A stretch of 64,000 nt of DNA from Paraburkholderia sediminicola (GCF_902859805.1 NZ_CADIKC010000005.1:186001-250000), one strand, 5' to 3'; positions 53,682 to 63,209 are shown, counted from the first letter of the stretch. Notes: generated by a model not told the origin, from the letters alone. Translations and numbers: made by a program.

Positions 53682-54230
53682 ATGCCCAGTTTTAACAATT
53701 GCACGCTAGAAGCGCGCGTGGTCGACATCACGACACTTGCCGTGGATGCGATCGTCAATGCCGCGAATACTTCGTTGCTAGGCGGGGGCGGCGTGGATGG
53801 CGCGATTCACCGCGCGGCCGGCAAGGAATTGCTGCGCGAGTGCGAAACACTCGGTGGCTGCGCCACCGGTGATGCGAAAATCACCCGTGGCTACCAGTTA
53901 CCGGCCAAACACGTGATCCATGCGGTCGGCCCGGTCTGGCAGGGTGGTGTGCGAGGCGAGGCGGATCTGCTTGCATCCTGCTATCAACGCTCGCTCGAAG
54001 TAGCGCATCAGGCGCATTGCACGAGCATTGCATTCCCCGCAATTAGTTGCGGCGTCTACCATTTCCCTGCCGACGAAGCCGTGCAAATCGCCGTGGGCAC
54101 CGTGCTTGAAACTTTGCCACGCACCCCGAAAATCGAGCACGTGGTGTTCGCCTGTTTCGACGAAGCCATGCTCGCGCGCTACGAAGCCGAATTGAGGCGC
54201 CGTCAGGCGCCGCCGTCGAAGCCGGTCTGA
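53682..54230 (+). CDS. Macro-domain ADP-ribose hydrolase
   Basis: 182 residues from the ATG at 53682. Macro domain with DAIVNAANTSLLGGGGVDGAIHRAAG, the binding loop between, and IAFPAISCGVYHFPADEA. This MacroD/YmdB-like set removes ADP-ribose from proteins or deacetylates O-acetyl-ADP-ribose. It is convergent with trmL and their 3' ends overlap by 28 bp. Confidence 0.9.
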   Translation: MPSFNNCTLEARVVDITTLAVDAIVNAANTSLLGGGGVDGAIHRAAGKELLRECETLGGCATGDAKITRGYQLPAKHVIHAVGPVWQGGVRGEADLLASCYQRSLEVAHQAHCTSIAFPAISCGVYHFPADEAVQIAVGTVLETLPRTPKIEHVVFACFDEAMLARYEAELRRRQAPPSKPV

Positions 54231-54673
54231 CGCCACGCTTCGAACACCACGATTGCGACCGTATTCGACAGATTCAGGCTGCGGTTGCCCGGCCGCATCG
54301 GCAGACGCACGCGTTGTTCATTGGCGAATTGATCGAGCACAGTGTCAGGCAGGCCGCGCGTTTCGGCGCCGAACACGAACCAGTCGCCGGATTGAAACTC
54401 ATGCTCGTGGAACCGGCCAGAGCCGCGGGTGGTGAAGGCGAACATCCGCGCCGGATCGGGTGTTTCCCTGGCGACGAACGCTGCCCAATCGGCATGCACG
54501 TTCATCTGCGCATACTCGTGATAGTCGAGACCGGCGCGGCGCAACTTGGCGTCGTCGAGTGGAAAGCCGAGCGGCTCGATCAGATGCAGCCGCGCGCCGG
54601 TGTTGGCGCACAGGCGGATGACGTTGCCGGTGTTCGGCGGAATTTCGGGTTCGACGAGAACGACATTGAACAT
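54203..54673 (-). CDS. trmL: tRNA (cytidine(34)-2'-O)-methyltransferase
   Basis: 156 residues of the SPOUT family: MFNVVLVEPEIPPNTGNVIRLCANTGARLHLI, then FVFGAETRGLP and VRLPMRPGNRSLNLSNTVAIVVFEAWRQTGF. Methylates the wobble ribose of some leucine tRNAs. The 3' end overlaps the macro-domain gene. comF lies 18 bp upstream on the same strand. Confidence 0.93.
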   Translation of the reverse strand: MFNVVLVEPEIPPNTGNVIRLCANTGARLHLIEPLGFPLDDAKLRRAGLDYHEYAQMNVHADWAAFVARETPDPARMFAFTTRGSGRFHEHEFQSGDWFVFGAETRGLPDTVLDQFANEQRVRLPMRPGNRSLNLSNTVAIVVFEAWRQTGFDGGA

Positions 54674-54691
54674 GATGGCTTCTGATAGAGA

Positions 54692-55486
54692 CTAGTTTTT
54701 CGGCGTACGCAGCGCGACGAAGTTGGTGACGCGCCGCGCACCGGCAGCTTTGAGCGTACGCGCCAGCGCTTCGAGTGTCGCGCCGGTCGTCATGACGTCG
54801 TCGACGATACCGACATGCAGACCTTGCACCGGTTTGGCGACCTTGAATGCGCGGCCCACGTTCAAGCGGCGCGCGTCCAGGTCGAGCCGCGATTGCGGCG
54901 CGGTATGGATCACACGGCGCAGCAAGGTGGCGTCGCCGCGCACGTTCAGCGCGCGGGCGAGAGGCCTCGCAATCTGCCAGGCCTGGTTGTAGCCGCGCTC
55001 AGTAAGACGTTTGTTGGCCAGTGGCACGGGTGAGAGCACATCGGGTTTTTCAGTCGCGTCCACCCAGGAGTCGCCCGCGAGACGTGCAAGACGCTGCGCA
55101 AACTCGCGCGCCAGCATCAGCCTGGCGCGGAATTTCAGCCCGAGCGCCAGGGCGTCGAGCGGCTGGCGGTAATCGGCGAGGGCAAAGGTCGCATCGAACG
55201 GCGGCGGCTCGCCGATGCAATCCGCACAGCGATATTGCGCGTGACCCGCCCAGCGCGTTCCGGACAAAGGGACCGCGCATACCGTGCAGCGCAACCCGGC
55301 TTCGTTCCAATACGCCTCGTCACAACCGGCACACAGCGTTTTATGCGACAAATTGCCGCACAGTGCGCACAGGTTCGGCAACGCGGCGTGCATCACATGC
55401 GGCCATGCTGAATACAAGCCGCGCGTGAAGCGTGCAAAAAGTGCTTTCGAGCCGCCGGGAGACGAGGAATTTTTTCGGAATGACAT
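54692..55486 (-). CDS. ComF-family phosphoribosyltransferase-like protein
   Basis: 264 residues. N-terminal zinc-ribbon cysteines (LCALCGN..CAGC, CTVC, CADC) and a C-terminal PRTase-like domain with PVPLANKRLTERGYNQ and the PRPP loop VGIVDDVMTTGATL. ComF is linked to DNA uptake in natural transformation. With comM broken in this strain, the competence set is incomplete at least at one step. Followed by trmL 18 bp downstream. Confidence 0.85.
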   Translation of the reverse strand: MSFRKNSSSPGGSKALFARFTRGLYSAWPHVMHAALPNLCALCGNLSHKTLCAGCDEAYWNEAGLRCTVCAVPLSGTRWAGHAQYRCADCIGEPPPFDATFALADYRQPLDALALGLKFRARLMLAREFAQRLARLAGDSWVDATEKPDVLSPVPLANKRLTERGYNQAWQIARPLARALNVRGDATLLRRVIHTAPQSRLDLDARRLNVGRAFKVAKPVQGLHVGIVDDVMTTGATLEALARTLKAAGARRVTNFVALRTPKN

Positions 55487-55570
55487 GATTGGACCGCCCG
55501 CGAAGGCCTTTCACGCTGAATGGACGGAAGCGAGCGAGTATACTTCGTGCTCTACGCCAGTACGACACCC

Positions 55571-56536
55571 ATGCCCCCAACTACGTCTCAATCTGGCCGT
55601 CCGGCCTATGATTCCCGGCGCCTCCGGCAGATTTTCGACCGCCGTGCGGCGACCTTCGACCAGGTCGCGTTCCTGCCGCGCGAAATCGCGCAGCGCATGC
55701 GCGAACGCCTCGACTACATCAAGGTTACGCCGTCGAGCGTGCTCGACGCCGGTTGCGGTGCGGGCGAAGACATCCCCGCATTGCGTGAACGCTTCCCCGA
55801 GGCGCCGGTGTTCGGCACCGACATGTCACACGGAATGCTCAGTCGCGCGCTGCGTCACGATTCCGGCGACACAAGCTGGCGGCGTTTTCTCCCGGCTACG
55901 CTCGGCAAAGCGCTCGGCGCCCGTGGCCCGCGTTTCGCGCAGGCCGACTTCTCGGCGCTGCCGTTCGCAGCCGGCGCCTTCGAATTCATCTGGTCCAATC
56001 TCGCTCTGCACTGGCACTCGCGGCCCGACCTCGTGTTTCCCGAGTGGCAACGCGTGCTGAAGGTGAACGGCCTGCTGATGTTCAGCACGCTCGGTCCCGA
56101 TTCGCTGAAGGAGTTGCGCGGCGCCTACGCCGAGGTCGAGGCCACGCATGGCATCGCCTCGCGCAAGCATGTGATCGACTTTGTCGACATGCATGATCTC
56201 GGAGACATGCTGGTCGAGAGCGGCTTCGAGATTCCGGTAATGGACCAGGAAACTCTCACCATTACATATAAGTCGCCTGAGTCGCTGCTTGCGGATGTAC
56301 GCCGCTGGGGCGCCTATCCGTTCGAGCGCGAGGCCACCTCGAATGCCGTCGCGCGTAGGCTGCACAAGGCTTTGCTGGCGGCGCTCGAAGCCCGCCGGCG
56401 CGCCGACGGCACGATCGCGCTGACCTTCGAAGTGATCTACGGCCACGCCTGGAAAGCCGTGCCGCGCACCACGGCCGAAGGGCATGGGATCGTGCGGATC
56501 GAGGACATCGGACGAGGTTCGTCGAGGAATCGGTGA
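55571..56536 (+). CDS. bioC: BioC-like SAM-dependent methyltransferase
   Basis: 321 residues from the ATG at 55571. Class I methyltransferase: FDRRAATFDQVAFLPREIAQRM, the SAM motif VLDAGCGAGEDI, FIWSNLALHW and a C-terminal IALTFEVIYGHAWK typical of BioC. BioC masks malonyl-ACP as a methyl ester to start biotin synthesis. Divergent from comF. The gene is separated from other bio genes here, so a different methyl acceptor cannot be excluded. Confidence 0.7.
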   Translation: MPPTTSQSGRPAYDSRRLRQIFDRRAATFDQVAFLPREIAQRMRERLDYIKVTPSSVLDAGCGAGEDIPALRERFPEAPVFGTDMSHGMLSRALRHDSGDTSWRRFLPATLGKALGARGPRFAQADFSALPFAAGAFEFIWSNLALHWHSRPDLVFPEWQRVLKVNGLLMFSTLGPDSLKELRGAYAEVEATHGIASRKHVIDFVDMHDLGDMLVESGFEIPVMDQETLTITYKSPESLLADVRRWGAYPFEREATSNAVARRLHKALLAALEARRRADGTIALTFEVIYGHAWKAVPRTTAEGHGIVRIEDIGRGSSRNR

Positions 56537-56849
56537 GGAATCGAGGAGACGGTAAGAGGGCATCTGTTATGTCTGAAATTACCGCTTCAAAAGACGCGCG
56601 AAAGCTGCGTCAAAACGGCGCGGAGGCTTGTCGCACCGGGGTTGTGAGCCGATTGAGGCTTGCTTGTGGATGCCATGGATCGCGCCTATAATGCGTCAGT
56701 TTGTCGCCCGGAGTTCCCACATTTGGGGCGGCAGGCCCGAGGCACAGGGCTGCAACATGAAGTGACGCGGCAGTAATCAGGTGGCTGGATTCTGCGGTCG
56801 CAGGCAAAGGCCGCAGGCGGTGATCGGTGACGGTCGGCGGGAGGCAGCG
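56537..56849. other. Leader between bioC and the oxidase operon
   Basis: 313 bp without a gene. It holds the sigma-70 promoter at 56664-56692. The transcript would carry a 150-nt leader to the DUF2244 start. Confidence 0.5.
56664..56692 (+). promoter_or_regulatory. Sigma-70 promoter of the DUF2244/oxidase operon
   Basis: TTGTGG (56664-56669), 17-bp spacer, TATAAT (56687-56692). Confidence 0.7.
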
Positions 56850-57323
56850 ATGGAAGCATCAGATCTGCTGGCGGATTCAGAACCAGTTCTCAAAGACTGG
56901 ACGATGAAGCGCAACTGTTCGATATCACCGCGGCAGTTCGTATGTTTCTACGTGTCGCTTGCGTTGTTCTCGTTGGCAATTGCTTTCATGCTGGTTCTGG
57001 TCGGCGCCTGGCTGGTGTTGCCGTTCACCGGTATTGAATTGCTGGCGGTGGGCATCGCGTTTGCCATATATGCGCGTCATGCTGTCGATTACGAGCGCGT
57101 CCGGCTGTTTCAGAACCGGCTCGTGATCGAGCAGGTCAGCGCCGAGCGGCTCACGCAGTTCGAATTCAATCCGCGCTGGGTGCGGATCGAACCGGGCGCA
57201 ACGCCGCGTGACCAGATCAAACTGGTCTCGCGCGGACAGACGATCATGATCGGGCAACATCTCGCGCAGTATCGGCGCGCGCAGTTCGCAGGCGAATTGC
57301 GTATGTGGCTCACACGTTGTTAG
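56850..57323 (+). CDS. DUF2244 membrane protein
   Basis: 157 residues from the ATG at 56850 (GGGAGG upstream). Two adjacent membrane helices (CFYVSLALFSLAIAFMLVLVGAWLVLPFTGIELLAVGIAFAIY), then a soluble C-terminus ending with AGELRMWLTRC. DUF2244 proteins are commonly encoded beside cytochrome oxidase genes and may help assembly or membrane insertion. It lies 90 bp before ctaC. Confidence 0.85.
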   Translation: MEASDLLADSEPVLKDWTMKRNCSISPRQFVCFYVSLALFSLAIAFMLVLVGAWLVLPFTGIELLAVGIAFAIYARHAVDYERVRLFQNRLVIEQVSAERLTQFEFNPRWVRIEPGATPRDQIKLVSRGQTIMIGQHLAQYRRAQFAGELRMWLTRC

Positions 57324-57413
57324 ACGTGTTGAGACGCGCGGCGTTCACGGGGAGCGCGAGACAGCCTGCCAGCGGGGTCGAGGGTTTGAATGGAAATTTT
57401 GGGTAAGGAAGCT

Positions 57414-59009
57414 ATGAAAACAATCAAGCGAGCCCTCATGGGCGTGCTGGCGATGAGCGGACTGCTTTTCGCCGGTGCGGCCCTGGCAGTGGGCGATGTT
57501 CCGGGCGGCCCTGCCGTCAACGAGATCAATCTCCAGCCGCCGGCGACGAAAATCGCTGAGGAGCTCTACAGCCTCCACACGTTCATGCTGATCCTGTGCA
57601 CGGTGATCTTCGTCGGCGTGTTCGCAGTGATGTTCTATTCGATGTTTGCGCACCGCAAATCGAAAGGCCATAAAGCTTCCCATTTCCACGAAAGCACTAC
57701 CGTCGAAATCATCTGGACGATCGTGCCGTTCGTCATCGTCGTGCTGATGGCGCTCCCCGCCACCAAGACCGTCGTCGCGATGAAGGACACCACGAACGCC
57801 GACGTCACCATCAAGGTCACGGGCTACCAGTGGAAGTGGGGCTACGACTACGTGAAGGGTCCGGGTGAGGGCATCAGCTTCCTGTCCACGCTGGCTACGC
57901 CGCGTGCGCAAACCGATGGCCGCGAGCCGATTTCCACCACGTACCTGCAGGAAGTCGACAATCCGCTCGTCGTCCCGGTCGACAAGAAAATCCGCATCAT
58001 CACCACCGCGAACGACGTGGTCCACTCCTGGTACGTGCCGGCTTTCGGCGTGAAGCAGGATGCGATTCCGGGCTTTGTGCGCGACACGTGGTTCAAGGCT
58101 GACAAGACCGGCACCTTCCGCGGCTTCTGTACGGAACTGTGCGGCAAGGAGCACGCTTTCATGCCGGTGGTGGTCGAAGTGCTGTCGGCAGACGACTACG
58201 CGAAGTGGGTCGATACGCAGAAGAAGAAAATGGCCGCCGGCCAGGACGATCCCAACAAGACCTACACCATGGCTGAGCTGATGGAACGCGGCGGCAAGGT
58301 GTACGCATCGAACTGTGCAGTCTGCCACCAGCCGACCGGCAAGGGCGCAGGCGCATTCCCGGCACTGGACGGCAGCAAGATCGCCAACGGCCCGATCGCT
58401 GAGCACGTCAGCCTGGTGCTGAAGGGCAAGAACGCGATGCCTTCGTGGGCGCCGACGCTGAACGACGTCGAAATCGCTTCGGTGATCACGTACGAACGTA
58501 ACTCGTGGGGCAACCACACCGGCGACATTCTCCAGCCGAAGCAAATCCTGGACGCTCGTAACGGCAAGCTGCCGGAAGGTGGCGACCATCTGGCCAGCGC
58601 AGGCGCAGCAGCAAGCGGCGCAGATGCTGCAGCTTCGGGCGCAGCGTCAGCCTCTGGTGCAGAAGCCGCTCCGGCTGCCTCGGACACCTCGGCAGCTCTG
58701 CCGGCAAACGTCTACTTCGACACCGGCAAGAGCACGCTGCCGGCCGACGCGAAAGCGGCGGTCGACGCGGCCGCGGCCTACGCGAAAGCACACCCGGACG
58801 CCAAGTTCACGCTGTCGGGCTTCACCGACGCCACCGGCTCTGCCGAAGTCAACGCGAAGCTCGCGAAGACCCGTGCCGAAGCCGTGCGCGACGCGCTGAA
58901 AGCAGCTGGCATTGCCGAAGACCACATTATTTTGAAGAAGCCGGAAACGATCACGGGCGGCGGCGACGCGAAAGAAGCCCGGCGTGTCCAGATCAGCCCG
59001 GCTGCCTGA
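57414..59009 (+). CDS. ctaC: Cytochrome c oxidase subunit II with cytochrome c and OmpA-like domains
   Basis: 531 residues from the ATG at 57414 (AAGGAAG upstream). Signal peptide, two membrane helices, CuA domain with the FCTELCGKEHAFM ligand set, then a cytochrome c domain (CAVCHQPTG, later methionine in NAMPSW). After an Ala-rich linker, a C-terminal OmpA/MotB-like domain (VYFDTGKSTLPADAKAAVDAAA... FTLSGFTDATGS... NAKLAKTRAEAVRDAL) follows. Subunit II accepts electrons from cytochrome c; the extra OmpA-like part could contact peptidoglycan. First oxidase gene of the operon. Confidence 0.93.
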   Translation: MKTIKRALMGVLAMSGLLFAGAALAVGDVPGGPAVNEINLQPPATKIAEELYSLHTFMLILCTVIFVGVFAVMFYSMFAHRKSKGHKASHFHESTTVEIIWTIVPFVIVVLMALPATKTVVAMKDTTNADVTIKVTGYQWKWGYDYVKGPGEGISFLSTLATPRAQTDGREPISTTYLQEVDNPLVVPVDKKIRIITTANDVVHSWYVPAFGVKQDAIPGFVRDTWFKADKTGTFRGFCTELCGKEHAFMPVVVEVLSADDYAKWVDTQKKKMAAGQDDPNKTYTMAELMERGGKVYASNCAVCHQPTGKGAGAFPALDGSKIANGPIAEHVSLVLKGKNAMPSWAPTLNDVEIASVITYERNSWGNHTGDILQPKQILDARNGKLPEGGDHLASAGAAASGADAAASGAASASGAEAAPAASDTSAALPANVYFDTGKSTLPADAKAAVDAAAAYAKAHPDAKFTLSGFTDATGSAEVNAKLAKTRAEAVRDALKAAGIAEDHIILKKPETITGGGDAKEARRVQISPAA

Positions 59010-59053
59010 CGTGTTCATGGTCAGCACCGCAGTATTCGCATTAGGAGATTGTC

Positions 59054-60667
59054 ATGTCTAGCATCGGACACGATGTAACCGCGGGCCACGAGCACGTGCA
59101 CGGCGACCATGCCCACGAAACGCCGCATGGCTGGCGTCGTTGGCTGTTCGCAACCAATCACAAGGACATCGGTACGCTGTACCTGATCTTCTCGTTCACC
59201 ATGTTCCTCTCCGGGGGCGTGATGGCGCTGATGATCCGTGCCGAACTGTTCGAGCCGGGTCTGCAGATCATGCGCCCCGAGTTCTTCAACCAGTTGACCA
59301 CCATGCACGGCCTGATCATGGTGTTCGGCGCGATCATGCCGGCCTTCGTCGGCTTCGCGAACTGGATGGTGCCGCTGCAGATCGGCGCATCTGACATGGC
59401 TTTCGCACGGATGAACAACTTCAGCTTCTGGCTGCTGCCGGTGGCTGCAGTGTTGCTGGTCGGTTCGTTCTTCGCACCGGGCGGCGCGACCGCCGCGGGC
59501 TGGACGCTGTACGCGCCTTTGTCGACGCAAATGGGCCCGGGCATGGACTTCGCGATTTTCGCGGTTCACTTGATGGGTGCTTCGTCGATCATGGGCGGGA
59601 TCAACATCGTTGTGACGATCCTGAACATGCGCGCACCCGGCCTCACGCTGATGAAGATGCCGATGTTCGTCTGGACGTGGCTGATCACCGCGTACCTGCT
59701 GATCGCCGTGATGCCGGTTCTGGCAGGCGCGATCACCATGGTGCTGTTCGATCGCCACTTCGGCACGTCGTTCTTCAATGCGGCAGGCGGCGGTGACCCG
59801 GTCATGTACCAGCACATCTTCTGGTTCTTCGGGCACCCCGAGGTGTACATCATGATCTTGCCGGCGTTCGGGATCGTGTCGCAGGTGATCCCGGCGTTCT
59901 CGCGCAAGCCGCTGTTCGGCTATAGCTCGATGGTGTACGCAACCTCGTCGATCGCGATTCTGTCGTTCATGGTCTGGGCGCACCACATGTTCGCCACCGG
60001 CATGCCGGTCACGGGCCAGCTGTTCTTCATGTACGCGACGATGCTGATCGCCGTGCCGACGGGTGTGAAGGTGTTCAACTGGGTCGCAACGATGTGGCGC
60101 GGTTCGCTGTCCTTCGAAACGCCTATGCTGTTCGCGGTCGGCTTCCTGCTGGTGTTCACGTTCGGCGGTCTGTCGGGCCTGATGCTCGCTATGGCGCCGC
60201 TCGACATCCAGTATCACGGTACTTATTTCGTGGTGGCCCACTTCCACTACGTTCTAGTGGCGGGTTCTCTCTTCGCGCTGTTCTCCGGGTGGTACTACTG
60301 GTCGCCGAAGTGGACTGGCTGGATGTACAACGAAACGCGCGGCAAGATCCACTTCTGGGCGTCGATGTTCTTCTTCAACCTCGCGTTCCTGCCGATGCAC
60401 TTTGTCGGTCTCGCAGGTATGCCGCGTCGCTACGCTGACTACCCGGCACAGTTCACCGACTGGAACCAGGTCATCTCGATCGGCGCGTTTGGCTTCGGTC
60501 TGGCGCAGGTGTACTTCCTGTTCGCAGTCGCACTGCCGGCTTACCGTGGCGGTGGCGAGCACGAGAAAGCGGGCGACAAGCCGTGGGACGGCGCAACGGG
60601 CCTCGAATGGACCGTGCCGAGCCCGGCTCCGTTCCACACGTTCGAAAACCCGCCGACCGTCGAGTAA
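59054..60667 (+). CDS. ctaD: Cytochrome c oxidase subunit I
   Basis: 537 residues. Twelve-helix haem-copper oxidase core: HGLIMVFGAIMP with a haem ligand, WTLYAPLST, the FWFFGHPEVYIMILPAFG Cu-B/crosslink motif, the SFMVWAHHMFATG histidines and the FHYVLVAGSLFALF ligand pair. It reduces oxygen to water and pumps protons. TTAGGAG precedes the ATG. Confidence 0.97.
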   Translation: MSSIGHDVTAGHEHVHGDHAHETPHGWRRWLFATNHKDIGTLYLIFSFTMFLSGGVMALMIRAELFEPGLQIMRPEFFNQLTTMHGLIMVFGAIMPAFVGFANWMVPLQIGASDMAFARMNNFSFWLLPVAAVLLVGSFFAPGGATAAGWTLYAPLSTQMGPGMDFAIFAVHLMGASSIMGGINIVVTILNMRAPGLTLMKMPMFVWTWLITAYLLIAVMPVLAGAITMVLFDRHFGTSFFNAAGGGDPVMYQHIFWFFGHPEVYIMILPAFGIVSQVIPAFSRKPLFGYSSMVYATSSIAILSFMVWAHHMFATGMPVTGQLFFMYATMLIAVPTGVKVFNWVATMWRGSLSFETPMLFAVGFLLVFTFGGLSGLMLAMAPLDIQYHGTYFVVAHFHYVLVAGSLFALFSGWYYWSPKWTGWMYNETRGKIHFWASMFFFNLAFLPMHFVGLAGMPRRYADYPAQFTDWNQVISIGAFGFGLAQVYFLFAVALPAYRGGGEHEKAGDKPWDGATGLEWTVPSPAPFHTFENPPTVE

Positions 60668-60783
60668 TTGGCGTTCAGCGAGGTTGCCGGTTCTGGCGGC
60701 GTGGTGTCGTCGCCGCCTGAATCGGGCAGCCATGCGAGCAGTGGTCGCACCCTGTAGTGACGAATGTATTCAGAAAGTCGAGC

Positions 60784-60918
60784 ATGACGCGCAATCCTCA
60801 AGAAAGACGTACACCCGAGCAGGTTCGCGCGGGCAACCGGCGGATCGGTATCGTGATGTTTGTCATCGCCGCGGCTTTTTTTGCGAGCGTCATCATTCAT
60901 CAGAAGTGGTTCACCTGA
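60784..60918 (+). CDS. Cytochrome oxidase small assembly protein
   Basis: 44 residues, short enough to be missed by gene finders: MTRNPQERRTPEQVRAGNRR, then one membrane helix IGIVMFVIAAAFFASVIIH and QKWFT. Encoded between ctaD and ctaG, where this small protein is conserved in Burkholderiaceae oxidase operons. Single inner-membrane helix, positive N-terminus inside. Confidence 0.85.
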   Translation: MTRNPQERRTPEQVRAGNRRIGIVMFVIAAAFFASVIIHQKWFT

Positions 60919-60967
60919 CGCGGTACGCGGTAGTTCGAGTCTGTGTGCAGGATTGTTGAGGATTGAG

Positions 60968-61582
60968 ATGTCGACGCAACCGCCGGCTCAGGCCGATCGC
61001 TCTTTTAACCGTTCGATGTTGATCAAGCTGTTCGTCGTCGCGTTGATGATGTTCGGTTTTGGTTTTGCGCTGGTGCCGATGTACCGGGCGATCTGCCAGA
61101 TCACCGGCATCAACAACCTCGTGCAGCGTGATGCCACGGTGCGAGAGGCGAAGAATACGCAGGTCGACATGAGCCGCACGATTTCGATCGAATTCGATGC
61201 GAACGCGCGCGGCCCGCTGGGTTTCAAGCCGGAGCAACGCAGTCTCGACGTGCATCCAGGCGAAGTGACAACAGTGATGTACGAGGTCAGCAACGAACAG
61301 GCGCGCACGATTCAGGCGCAAGCCATTCCGAGCTACGCGCCGAAGCAGGCAACCGAGTACTTCAAGAAGATCGAGTGTTTTTGCTTTACGCAGCAGACGT
61401 TGACTGCGAACCAGACGAAGCGGTTGCCGGTGGTGTTCGTCGTCGACCCGAAGTTGCCGAAGGATGTGAAAACGATCACGTTGTCGTACACATTCTTTGA
61501 GTTGAATACGCCGGCAGCGGCGACGGCCGGGAGCGCGGCGCCCACGGCCAACACGGCGGCAACCACCGCCAACCCCGCCTGA
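60968..61582 (+). CDS. ctaG: Cytochrome c oxidase assembly protein CtaG (Cox11)
   Basis: 204 residues from the ATG at 60968; upstream codons belong to the preceding gene's frame. One membrane helix (MLIKLFVVALMMFGFGFALVPMYRAICQITGIN) and a periplasmic domain with the copper-binding CFCFTQQTLTANQTKRLPVVF. Delivers copper to Cu-B of subunit I. The tail is Ala/Thr-rich. Confidence 0.93.
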   Translation: MSTQPPAQADRSFNRSMLIKLFVVALMMFGFGFALVPMYRAICQITGINNLVQRDATVREAKNTQVDMSRTISIEFDANARGPLGFKPEQRSLDVHPGEVTTVMYEVSNEQARTIQAQAIPSYAPKQATEYFKKIECFCFTQQTLTANQTKRLPVVFVVDPKLPKDVKTITLSYTFFELNTPAAATAGSAAPTANTAATTANPA

Positions 61583-61616
61583 CGGCATTGGCCGCAGGCG
61601 AAGGAAGAAGACGTTA

Positions 61617-61826
61617 ATGAGCGATAACCGCGGCAGCCCACGCAAGAGCAGTTTCGGCCAGTCGATGAAAGCCGTGTTCTGGTCGTTTTTCGGGGTGCGC
61701 AAGCGTCGTGATCTGGAAGCGGACGCAACGCAGTTGAACCCGCTGCATGTGCTTGCAGCAGCGTTGATCAGCGTAGCGATTCTGATCGGGGTGCTGATCC
61801 TGATCGTGCACGCCGTGGTGGGTTGA
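61617..61826 (+). CDS. DUF2970 membrane protein
   Basis: 69 residues: basic N-terminus (RKSSFGQSMKAVFWSFFGVRKRRDLEAD) and one C-terminal membrane helix. Fits DUF2970, encoded in oxidase operons of beta-proteobacteria. Role in oxidase assembly is inferred from position only. Confidence 0.85.
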   Translation: MSDNRGSPRKSSFGQSMKAVFWSFFGVRKRRDLEADATQLNPLHVLAAALISVAILIGVLILIVHAVVG

Positions 61827-61957
61827 GCCGGCAGGCACACAAGTCGTACCGGGCGAAGCAGAGCCCACGAATTAGAGAGAAGCGGTGCGGTATCGACGCG
61901 CCGCCGAAGATACAGCCGGAGATTCCGGAACAACTGGACTGAAGTGGAGAATCAAGA

Positions 61958-62815
61958 ATGAGCGGTCAAAACGAGAGCCCGTACTATTTCGTACCGCATC
62001 CGTCGCGGCATCCGATCAGCGCCGCTGTTGGGTTGCTGGTTATGCTCGGATCGCTTGCTGCATGGATCAACGAACATGAACTGGCGCCGATCGGTGTCGT
62101 CGTCGGCTTGCTGTGGCTGCTCTATACCTTGTGGCACTGGTTCGGCGACGCGATTGCCGAGTCGGAAGGCGGCATGTACGGCAAGAACGTCGACAAGTCG
62201 TACCGCTGGAGCATGAGCTGGTTCATCTTCTCCGAAGTGATGTTCTTCGGTGCTTTCTTCGGCGCGCTGTTCTATGCGCGTGAAATCGCGCTGCATCAGC
62301 TCGGCAGCCTCGACTACAAGCTGATCTGGCCGGATTTCTCGGCGGTGTGGCCGAACAACGGTCCGGCAGCGCTGGTCTCGACCTTCAAGTCGATGCAGCC
62401 GTGGCCAGTGCCGACCATCAACACGGCGCTGCTGCTTTCGTCGGGCGCTACGTTGACGGTTTCGCACCACGCGCTGCGCGAAGATCACCGCAAGAAGGCG
62501 ATCATCTGGCTGGCGGCTACGCTGGTGCTCGGCGTCTGCTTCCTGTTCCTGCAGGGCTTCGAGTATTTCCACGCGTATAACGAACTGAACCTGACGCTGG
62601 CTTCGGGTGTGTATGGTTCGACGTTCTTCCTGCTGACGGGCTTCCACGGCTTCCACGTGTTCCTTGGCGGTACGATGCTGGCCGTGGTGCTGGTGCGGAT
62701 GATCCGCGGCCACTTCACAGCGGAGCATCACTTCGCATTCGAAGGCGCCGCCTGGTACTGGCACTTTGTGGACGTCGTGTGGCTTGGGCTGTACATCGTC
62801 GTGTACTGGCTGTAA
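61958..62815 (+). CDS. ctaE: Cytochrome c oxidase subunit III
   Basis: 285 residues, seven hydrophobic segments with WFIFSEVMFFGAFFGALFYAREI, GFHGFHVFLGG and the final WYWHFVDVVWLGLYIVVYWL. Stabilises the catalytic core and its lipid. Last gene of the rightward oxidase operon; a terminator follows. Confidence 0.96.
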   Translation: MSGQNESPYYFVPHPSRHPISAAVGLLVMLGSLAAWINEHELAPIGVVVGLLWLLYTLWHWFGDAIAESEGGMYGKNVDKSYRWSMSWFIFSEVMFFGAFFGALFYAREIALHQLGSLDYKLIWPDFSAVWPNNGPAALVSTFKSMQPWPVPTINTALLLSSGATLTVSHHALREDHRKKAIIWLAATLVLGVCFLFLQGFEYFHAYNELNLTLASGVYGSTFFLLTGFHGFHVFLGGTMLAVVLVRMIRGHFTAEHHFAFEGAAWYWHFVDVVWLGLYIVVYWL

Positions 62816-62928
62816 CGCAGTCTGGTCTGCATACGTACTGAAAACCGAGCGGTTTCCGCAACGTGTGCAGGCTGTTCGCGCATCGCCCATCAAGGGCGAC
62901 GCGCACGAGCAGTACGCAAGTCATGGAG

Positions 62929-62960
62929 CGCCGCCCTCGACCCTGTCAGGGCGGCGTTTT
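62929..62960 (+). terminator. Terminator after ctaE
   Basis: CGCCGCCCT...AGGGCGGCG stem with a 10-nt loop followed by TTTT. Confidence 0.8.
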
Positions 62961-62999
62961 GTTTGGTGGGTTGGGGACGTAAAGCTTTTTGTGCCGAGC

Positions 63000-63209
63000 T
63001 CAACGCCCGTAAGGAATACCGGTCGACTGAATCCAGCCCATCCAGTGAGCGAACAGGATGAACAGGAACAGCGAGATCGATAGACCCACCCGCGTGGCGA
63101 GCGACCAGACCATCCGCTTGGTTTTGCCCTTGTCATGCATCATGAAGTAAAGCGCGGACACCATGCTGGCAATGATCAGGACGAAGGCGATGGGAACGAG
63201 AATGTGCAT
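63000..63209 (-). CDS. DUF2909 twin-transmembrane protein
   Basis: 69 residues from the minus-strand ATG at 63209. Two membrane helices (ILVPIAFVLIIASMVSALYFMM and SLSISLFLFILFAHWMGW region) joined by HDKGKTKRMVWSLATRVG. Matches the DUF2909 twin-membrane family. Encoded antisense between ctaE and the SURF1 gene. A much longer frame continues upstream but is the shadow of SURF1. Confidence 0.8.
   Translation of the reverse strand: MHILVPIAFVLIIASMVSALYFMMHDKGKTKRMVWSLATRVGLSISLFLFILFAHWMGWIQSTGIPYGR

Noticed and set aside
59021..60247. 408-codon minus-strand frame across ctaD
   Set aside because: Antisense shadow; His/Arg-rich, no homology.
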